Assembly: GCA_030823965.1 (NCBI GenBank) | Contig: JAVBYP010000133.1 | Coordinates: 1 to 8,438 of the forward strand | Source of the DNA: Sideroxydans sp. | Lineage (GTDB): Bacteria > Pseudomonadota > Gammaproteobacteria > Burkholderiales > Gallionellaceae | Reading direction: 5' to 3' | Length of the DNA stretch: 8,438 nt | In this document: piece by piece, positions 5,501-8,438 of the stretch | How the letters are laid out: each line of letters opens with the position of its first letter | Numbering within the stretch: the first letter of the stretch is position 1 | Made by a program: the position numbers and the translations under genes | Notes under the pieces: generated by a model | What the model was told of the DNA's origin: nothing | Database searches by the model: none | What the model saw: the letters and a program-made list of their open reading frames with translations, nothing else

Positions 5501-7705
5501 GCAGGAACTGACACCGACCCAGCCGGTATCGGAGCAACGCGTCGCGACACCGCTGCTTGAGCTCATATCATAGGGGCTGGTCGCATCCTGAGGTACTTCG
5601 GTACAAGAAGTCGCGGAGCCACCGGACACCCAAGGGGTGTATTGGCATTGGGTGGTATTGCCGCTGGCATCCGGTGTCGAATCCGCCGTGCATGTGGAAA
5701 CATTTGCATAGGGCGATGTGACTACGGTCTGGCACTGCACGGTCGCACTGGCTGTGCAGGCGGAAGTTCCGCTCCAGGCCCCATAGACGGTCTGGCACTG
5801 TCTGGCGGTACCGACCGAGTAGGGGTCGCTGCCATCCTGGTTGACGGTGGAGCAGGAACCGACATTGGCCCACGCGCTCCAATCTGTGTATTGGCACTGG
5901 GTACCATTGCCTGACCATGTGGTGCCATTGGTGGTGGCTGTTTTGTAGTCTCTGTCGCAACTAGTGGTGTTCACCCAGACGGCGTCCGCAGCGCTCCACA
6001 CGGTAGAACCACCTGATGTCGTCACATAGCGGCATTGCCGCAGGCTGGGGGTGCCCGTGTCCCATTTACAGGAGGTTGTATTGGCCCACGCCCCCCAAGT
6101 GCTGCCAGAGTCGCTGGAGGTGCGTGTTTGCAGATACATCGTCGATTTTTGCAGGGAGCTGGTGCGCGCTTGCAGGTTCACCGTCCGTGTTTGCAACTGT
6201 GACGTCTGCTGTTGCAGATTGCTTGTCTCGGAGGATTGTATCCTTTGCTGTATCTGAGACGTGCTTTGGCTGGTCTGCGTCTGGGTCTTTAGCCACTGGC
6301 TGGTGCTTTTCTTGTTGATGATGGGTGAGCCGTCATAGTAGGGACGCGGCTGGTTACCATCCTGGTTGCCTACGGCGGTCGAGCCGTCGATCTTGTAGCC
6401 ACTCCCAGTGTTCCAGTAGCCGTCCGTGGACAGGATGGAGAAATTCTGCTGGCAGGAATATTGGACCGGATCGGCCGTCAGCTCTCCTGCGTAGTAACGT
6501 CCGGCATCCGACAGTGATCGACGCAAGGGGGTGCTGCCGCTGGTCGTGAGCGCATAGAGGGTGTCGTACCAGTCATCGCGATGGGTGCTCTCGAAGGTGT
6601 CCATGTCGACGACCGGATTGGTGGAGCTGATCTTCATCATCCCTACGCGGTAGCTGTTGTTCAGGTTACTGAAGGCACGTCCGGCGGCCGTCTTCATCAT
6701 AAGCATACGGGTGCGGTAGAAGCTGTACCAGTTGGCGAAGTTGGTCAACTGACTGGTGGTGGCGGCGACAGTGATGGCAGGAGAGAACGTCATGCTGCCG
6801 CTGCGCACGACCTTCAGCTTTGTTGCTGTGTTGGCAAGTCCGCTGATGGTCACCGTGCTGCTGGAGACCGTGGCGGTATAGCCATGACCGCCGACAGTCG
6901 TGCAATTTCCGGTCTTGATGCTGGTGCACAGGTTGATCTGGCTGGCGATATTGGATGCGATAGTGCTGCTTGTCGTGCTGGCTGCCACTGCGCCGGCCAT
7001 CAGCTCCTCGGTGCCGTTGAGCTGGACGCTGCTGACGGAAGTGCTACTGCTGCCGCTGACGGCGATGGTTGCGGTCGTGGAAGCAGCAGAATTCGAGAGG
7101 ATGACTTTATTGAACACGGCATCACCAGTGGTGGATCCGCTGGCGGCATTACATTCGCTGTAGAAGGTGTTGCTGGTGCTGTGATAATTCTTTTCGGTCT
7201 GCGTGTCCTGATCTCCGGTGTAGGAGTAGTAATACGCGCTCGATCCAGAAGGGTCTTCGCCAATATCTTTCGAAGCCTTGAAGGAGGTACTCAAATTGAC
7301 CGATGTCGGACTAGATGCGTAACCCCCTAGGTCGCCGCCGTAGGCGGAGGTGAAGCTGGCATTCGCGAAGCTGGTGCCGTCGGAATTGAGCGGGGTGAGG
7401 TAGGTGGTATCCGGATTGTAATAGACCTGGTTGCACTGGCTGCTACGCACGCCGTAATAGCCGAAATTGAACGTTACCGCACTACCTCCGTCGCCATCAT
7501 CATCGGGCATGTGATCCCAATCCATACTGCCAGAGTTGTCTAGGATGAACAATACGTTGGGTTTGACGCTAGAGGTGGTCGAAGTCGCCAACGGTGATGT
7601 TGCCAACGTGACCGAGGCGGCGAGTACTTGAGGAGACATCAAGACAGACGCAAACAAGAGCGCGAAGACTGAAGCGTAGCTGGAATGACGATAATTGAGT
7701 TTCAT
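2579..7705 (-). CDS. pilY1: Type IV pilus tip adhesin/biogenesis protein PilY1, giant variant with Cys-rich insertion
   Basis: PilY1/PilC-type protein, exported to the periplasm and cell surface, which with the minor pilins primes pilus assembly, opposes retraction and acts as tip adhesin. At 1708 residues it is much longer than P. aeruginosa PilY1 (about 1160). Seen in order: Sec signal peptide (1-29, cleavage near VLA|AS); vWA start with MIDAS motif DNSGSM (D56, S58, S60) followed by the family's GYYGVRSSQCNQVYYNP block (82-98); a Ser/Thr-rich inserted module (about 199-315); more vWA with STPLRRSL (T392 as possible third MIDAS residue) and SILSTDGYW (D428); a heptad-repeat plus Cys-rich insertion (about 461-846); the vWA end with LADIAMYYYQTDLR (848-861) and MTTFTLGLGASG (894-905); a VASYTTVTWKGNLEA transition (1022-1036); a six-Cys knob (1053-1107); and the C-terminal beta-propeller (Neisseria PilC family) with DGIVYMGTNDGMMHAF (1241-1256), WAYVPSM, LNGGGRGYYALDITNP, GYLYVLNAGTGD and GGDLLGNLWRFD (1463-1474). 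The start has a perfect AGGAGG 5 nt upstream. The order pilW-pilX-pilY1 supports the call. Oddities are the insertions and a degenerate calcium loop. Confidence 0.95.
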   Translation of the reverse strand: MKLNYRHSSYASVFALLFASVLMSPQVLAASVTLATSPLATSTTSSVKPNVLFILDNSGSMDWDHMPDDDGDGGSAVTFNFGYYGVRSSQCNQVYYNPDTTYLTPLNSDGTSFANASFTSAYGGDLGGYASSPTSVNLSTSFKASKDIGEDPSGSSAYYYSYTGDQDTQTEKNYHSTSNTFYSECNAASGSTTGDAVFNKVILSNSAASTTATIAVSGSSSTSVSSVQLNGTEELMAGAVAASTTSSTIASNIASQINLCTSIKTGNCTTVGGHGYTATVSSSTVTISGLANTATKLKVVRSGSMTFSPAITVAATTSQLTNFANWYSFYRTRMLMMKTAAGRAFSNLNNSYRVGMMKISSTNPVVDMDTFESTHRDDWYDTLYALTTSGSTPLRRSLSDAGRYYAGELTADPVQYSCQQNFSILSTDGYWNTGSGYKIDGSTAVGNQDGNQPRPYYDGSPIINKKSTSQWLKTQTQTSQSTSQIQQRIQSSETSNLQQQTSQLQTRTVNLQARTSSLQKSTMYLQTRTSSDSGSTWGAWANTTSCKWDTGTPSLRQCRYVTTSGGSTVWSAADAVWVNTTSCDRDYKTATTNGTTWSGNGTQCQYTDWSAWANVGSCSTVNQDGSDPYSVGTARQCQTVYGAWSGTSACTASATVQCQTVVTSPYANVSTCTADSTPDASGNTTQCQYTPWVSGGSATSCTEVPQDATSPYDMSSSSGVATRCSDTGWVGVSSCTTSTSTGYSRTCQTINTGPNLVSSCTSATKSASNQYTQTSCSTSTILTATPVATCTTEDATAANSYVKTACSNVTSGPTTVATCTAVAASAANNWTATTCTTAAGTGGTSDNLADIAMYYYQTDLRTTALGNCTGTLGEDVCTNNVFIGGNDTNTQQHMTTFTLGLGASGWMNYSSSYLTDTTGDYSSVKQDTTASASVCTWQTSGTTCNWPIPGMDSSSNGYIANIDDLWHAAVNGRGAYFSATDPASLSTGLSNALAGINARKGAAAAAATSTLNPVAGNNYAFVASYTTVTWKGNLEARGINTITGAVNENADWCVENVVSGTCASPSTVVPETIGNTTSYYCVTPDSVTCNGGTLDGTNCKIPVATSCNGTMNSVVGDVFDNRMIKTANSSGNALVDFAYANLTGTQQNYFAAAHIGTLSQWSTLTPTQQATAEGANLVNYLRGQYGYEDRNTNVLDNRLYRYREAVIGDALESEPSFMGAPVFSYAYPGYTSFKSAKSNRDGIVYMGTNDGMMHAFYGQDSSGAGTPCVIGAISGEHCGGEEAWAYVPSMVIENLWKLADVNYSTLHTNYVNGSPITSDVCVANCTDSATAVWKTILVAGLNGGGRGYYALDITNPASPALLWELTTSSGIGSVKDDDVGYSFGHPIITRKEDGTWVVLVTSGYNNTSPGTGKGYLYVLNAGTGDIISKITTNVGNSTTPSGFSHVVGWNNESLGNLVGYVYGGDLLGNLWRFDINSTTSATIGTGNVMLFATLKDPSGVAQPITTTPVLGQINEKRVIFVGTGKYLETSDLTTTQVQSIYAIKDDDATSTLVNARNSLIHQTLANNADGSATRTSGNVSVNFYTNRGWYIDLPDTGERVNIDSTLVQGTLIVPTIVPSNTACSPGGNGWLNYLDYRTGGAIDVSTSLVSTKMDSTIVGVNVLYIGGIPKVGVVTSTNPTPTLVDAVAFAANAPVFSGKRVIWRELIP
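4385..4549 (-). other. Six-cysteine knob between the vWA part and the propeller of PilY1
   Basis: Residues 1053-1107 of PilY1 hold C1053, C1062, C1081, C1089, C1099 and C1107. The core reads C-N-G-G-T-L-D-G-T-N-C, a CxxGxxLxGxxC pattern that also occurs in disulfide-rich surface proteins such as TraN-type conjugation proteins. That similarity is from memory and may be convergent. It falls where other PilY1 proteins have a short linker before the beta-propeller. Confidence 0.5.
5195..6103 (-). repeat. Ten two-cysteine repeats in PilY1
   Basis: Residues 535-837 hold 20 cysteines in ten pairs: 546/558, 583/604, 618/637, 650/658, 672/687, 701/724, 735/747, 760/776, 790/806 and 819/835. Units 1-4 and 7 carry W-x5-C before the first Cys (W540, W577, W612, W644, W729; Tyr666 in unit 5), and many second Cys are followed by QT or QY. 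Units 8-10 are more uniform: their Cys are exactly 16 apart and the unit length is 29-30. Units 1 and 3 have WxxWx5C, loosely like thrombospondin type 1 repeats, but with only one Cys pair. The regular pairing suggests one disulfide per unit, formed in the periplasm. Confidence 0.85.
5637..5911 (-). repeat. Diverged DNA-level direct repeats within the Cys-rich region
   Basis: The segment 5637-5662 recurs at 5886-5911 with 22 of 26 bases identical, an offset of 249 bp (83 codons); both encode a GNxTQCQYT stretch. Nearby, a 14-bp exact repeat ACGGTCTGGCACTG occurs at 5724-5737 and 5787-5800. Units 3 and 6 also share C-x-x-V-x-Q-D...PY. Together this indicates duplication of blocks of about three units inside the gene. 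Confidence 0.7.
6113..6217 (-). repeat. Five tandem 21-bp repeats encoding LQxxTxx heptads
   Basis: The hexamer TTGCAG (once TTGCAA) recurs on the + strand at 6128, 6149, 6170, 6191 and 6212, exactly 21 bp apart. On the coding strand each unit gives a seven-residue LQxxTxx (PilY1 residues 497-531: LQQQTSQ, LQTRTVN, LQARTSS, LQKSTMY, LQTRTSS). Less regular related heptads extend back to about residue 467. The Leu at one heptad position and Thr four later suggest an elongated stalk, but the classical a/d coiled-coil pattern is not met. Confidence 0.85.
6761..7111 (-). other. Ser/Thr-rich beta-like module inserted early in the PilY1 vWA domain
   Basis: Residues 199-315 are dominated by alternating Val/Ile and Ser/Thr (for example TATIAVSGSSSTSVSSVQLNG at 211-231 and YTATVSSSTVTISG at 276-289), with a short helix-like stretch (ASNIASQINLC) and one Cys pair, C260/C268. 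The pattern resembles small beta modules found in phage tail and bacterial surface proteins, a resemblance I recall but cannot test. It separates the RSSQCNQVYYNP block from the RTRMLMMKTA helix, which are closer together in shorter PilY1 proteins. Confidence 0.5.
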
Positions 7706-7710
7706 TGTTG

Positions 7711-7716
7711 CCTCCT
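7711..7716 (-). promoter_or_regulatory. Perfect Shine-Dalgarno of pilY1
   Basis: AGGAGG on the minus strand stands 5 nt before the pilY1 ATG and overlaps the TAG stop of pilX. The strong site fixes the start and suggests efficient or coupled translation of the very long downstream gene. Confidence 0.85.
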
Positions 7717-8365
7717 AGTAGACGAATGCCTGCACGTAGCTGACGGTATTGCGAGGTCCTTGAGTGCGAGCTGTAATGCGTATTTGAGGTGCCTGTCCGG
7801 CGACTGGGCAGCCAGATCCGACACAGACATCTTGCGGCAGGGGGACATTCTTGTTGTTAGTGTCCTGTACTGCGGCACTGAATAGGCAATGGGTGGTGTC
7901 TGGCACTTGGTTCGCATTGCGGCACATCCGCTCGATTACGTAACGTATGGTGTTGCCCGTAGCAGCATCGGTACCAGCTAGCACATTGTTGTTGTCTGTG
8001 CTGTTCCAAGTCGTCGCGGAGAACAAGTCGAGCGTGCCGGCATTGGAGTGGTAGCCGGGACGGGCCAATGTGTCGGTATTGTTGAATGGGTGGCTGGTAT
8101 CGGTAAGGATGTTCAGGCTGTTATTTGCTGCTTGTGTAGTGGATAGCCAGACCATGGCTGCTTCTATGCCGGCATCACCCGCGCTGGTGGTGGACTGGCG
8201 GAAGGCGAGATTGCCGGCGATGATGGTGCTGGTGTCGACCGAGCGTATCAGTGCAACGGCAGCGAGCGACATTGCGACCAGCGCAACCAGCGCGAAGAAT
8301 AGGACTACGCCGCGTTGCTTAGCCGCGCGGAAGTTGGCTACTCTGTTGGATAGGTTGTGGTTCAT
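7715..8365 (-). CDS. pilX: Type IV pilus minor pilin PilX
   Basis: Minor pilin expected to sit in the pilus tip priming complex with PilV, PilW and PilY1 in the inner membrane and periplasm. Of its 216 residues, 1-19 form a basic type III leader (KQRG) for the prepilin peptidase PilD, with cleavage after G19; the hydrophobic helix is at about 20-41 (VVLFFALVALVAMSLAAVAL). The following stretch IAGNLAFRQSTTSAGDAGIEAA (49-70) is typical of PilX N-terminal domains. The residue at mature position 5 is Phe, not the Glu of major pilins, a trait shared with GspK/PilX-like tip subunits. The C-terminal half has four Cys (148, 160, 181, 186), probably two disulfides, and a Ser/Thr/Asn-rich composition. 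The ATG overlaps the pilW stop by 4 bp (ATGA), so translation is coupled; an AAGGGA lies 6 nt upstream. pilY1 follows 9 bp downstream. Confidence 0.92.
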   Translation of the reverse strand: MNHNLSNRVANFRAAKQRGVVLFFALVALVAMSLAAVALIRSVDTSTIIAGNLAFRQSTTSAGDAGIEAAMVWLSTTQAANNSLNILTDTSHPFNNTDTLARPGYHSNAGTLDLFSATTWNSTDNNNVLAGTDAATGNTIRYVIERMCRNANQVPDTTHCLFSAAVQDTNNKNVPLPQDVCVGSGCPVAGQAPQIRITARTQGPRNTVSYVQAFVY

Positions 8366-8438
8366 AGTGTGTCCCTTGCCCAGATCACGTTGCGCAATGG
8401 CACGATGGTTTCAAAAACGCGATAACGATAGCGCTGCC
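8362..8438 (-). CDS. pilW: Minor pilin PilW, last 24 codons (cut by window edge)
   Basis: An open frame enters from the right edge and ends at a TGA that overlaps the pilX ATG by 4 bp. The readable end is QRYRYRVFETIVPLRNVIWAR plus DTL. The RYR.RVF..VVPLRNVIW ending is characteristic of PilW-family minor pilins, and PilW directly precedes PilX in the fimU/pilV-pilW-pilX-pilY1 order. The protein should be an inner-membrane prepilin of the tip complex; its leader and most of the domain are outside the window. Only a short tail is seen, so the call rests on this motif and the gene order. Confidence 0.82.
   Translation of the reverse strand, partial: QRYRYRVFETIVPLRNVIWARDTL
8372..8377 (-). promoter_or_regulatory. 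Ribosome binding site of pilX
   Basis: AAGGGA on the minus strand is 6 nt before the pilX ATG and lies inside the last codons of pilW, supporting the ATGA-overlap start. Confidence 0.6.

Larger units (their letters stand above)
5168..6325 (-). other. Large insertion in the PilY1 vWA domain (about 386 residues)
   Basis: Residues 461-846 separate the vWA strand containing the TDG motif (427-429) from the helix LADIAMYYY (848-856); in usual PilY1 proteins these are joined by a short loop. The insertion starts with a Gln/Ser/Thr-rich heptad segment and continues with ten two-Cys repeats, so it would project from the vWA surface as a stalked, disulfide-stabilised arm. The boundaries are my judgement from remembered family sequence and could be off by some 15 residues. 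Confidence 0.7.

Noticed and set aside
6091..6096. C6 run in pilY1 as a phase-variation tract like the poly-G of Neisseria pilC
   Set aside because: It is only six bases long, lies far inside the gene and the frame is intact; true contingency tracts are longer and near the signal peptide.
5195..6103. Cys-rich units as true thrombospondin type 1 repeats
   Set aside because: Only units 1 and 3 have the WxxW lead and each unit has a single Cys pair, where TSR domains have three disulfides.
6113..6217. The regularly spaced TTGCAG repeats as a CRISPR array or iteron set
   Set aside because: The period is 21 bp, in frame, with a codon-level LQxxTxx pattern; there are no spacers of CRISPR length and no replication gene.
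6581..7330. A 249-codon open frame on the + strand, antisense to pilY1
   Set aside because: It is a shadow of the Ser/Thr/Gly-rich pilY1 coding sequence; it has no family motifs and the pilY1 frame is clearly real on the other strand.

Overview
The window looks like a chromosomal segment of a Gram-negative proteobacterium, most likely a betaproteobacterium (Gallionellaceae/Nitrosomonadales-like is a guess from sequence flavour, not a search). The evidence is a lipoprotein signal peptidase and MEP-pathway IspH in the classical ileS-lspA-ispH housekeeping order, next to a type IV pilus (T4P) minor pilin/PilY1 operon. As I recall it, the pil operon and the lytB/ispH-lspA-ileS operon also face each other in Pseudomonas aeruginosa, so this junction seems to be an old synteny block.

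Left part (1-2515, + strand): the 3' part of ileS (isoleucyl-tRNA synthetase, cut by the window edge), then complete lspA (prolipoprotein signal peptidase) and ispH (HMB-PP reductase). The genes overlap by 8 and 20 bp, so they form one tightly packed, probably translationally coupled operon. No fkpB lies between lspA and ispH, unlike in E. coli.

Junction (2516-2578): a 16-bp perfect inverted repeat with a 3-nt loop, flanked by T runs on both strands. It is a bidirectional terminator shared by two convergent operons.

Right part (2579-8438, - strand): reading right to left, the last 24 codons of pilW, complete pilX (216 aa) and a very large pilY1 (1708 aa). pilW/pilX overlap by 4 bp (ATGA) and pilX/pilY1 are 9 bp apart with a perfect AGGAGG. 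The minor pilins would form the tip-priming complex of the pilus with the PilY1 adhesin at the tip. No pilE follows pilY1.

The most unusual content is inside pilY1. Its vWA domain is interrupted twice: by a Ser/Thr-rich beta-like module (about residues 199-315), and by a roughly 386-residue insertion (about 461-846). The second insertion starts with exact 21-bp tandem repeats encoding LQxxTxx heptads, followed by ten two-cysteine repeats (20 Cys in 290 residues) with traces of a 249-bp higher-order duplication. A further small six-Cys knob sits before the C-terminal beta-propeller, and the propeller lacks the Asp residues of the usual PilY1 calcium loop. There are no RNA genes, insertion sequences or CRISPR arrays, and no gene-free stretch over 300 bp.
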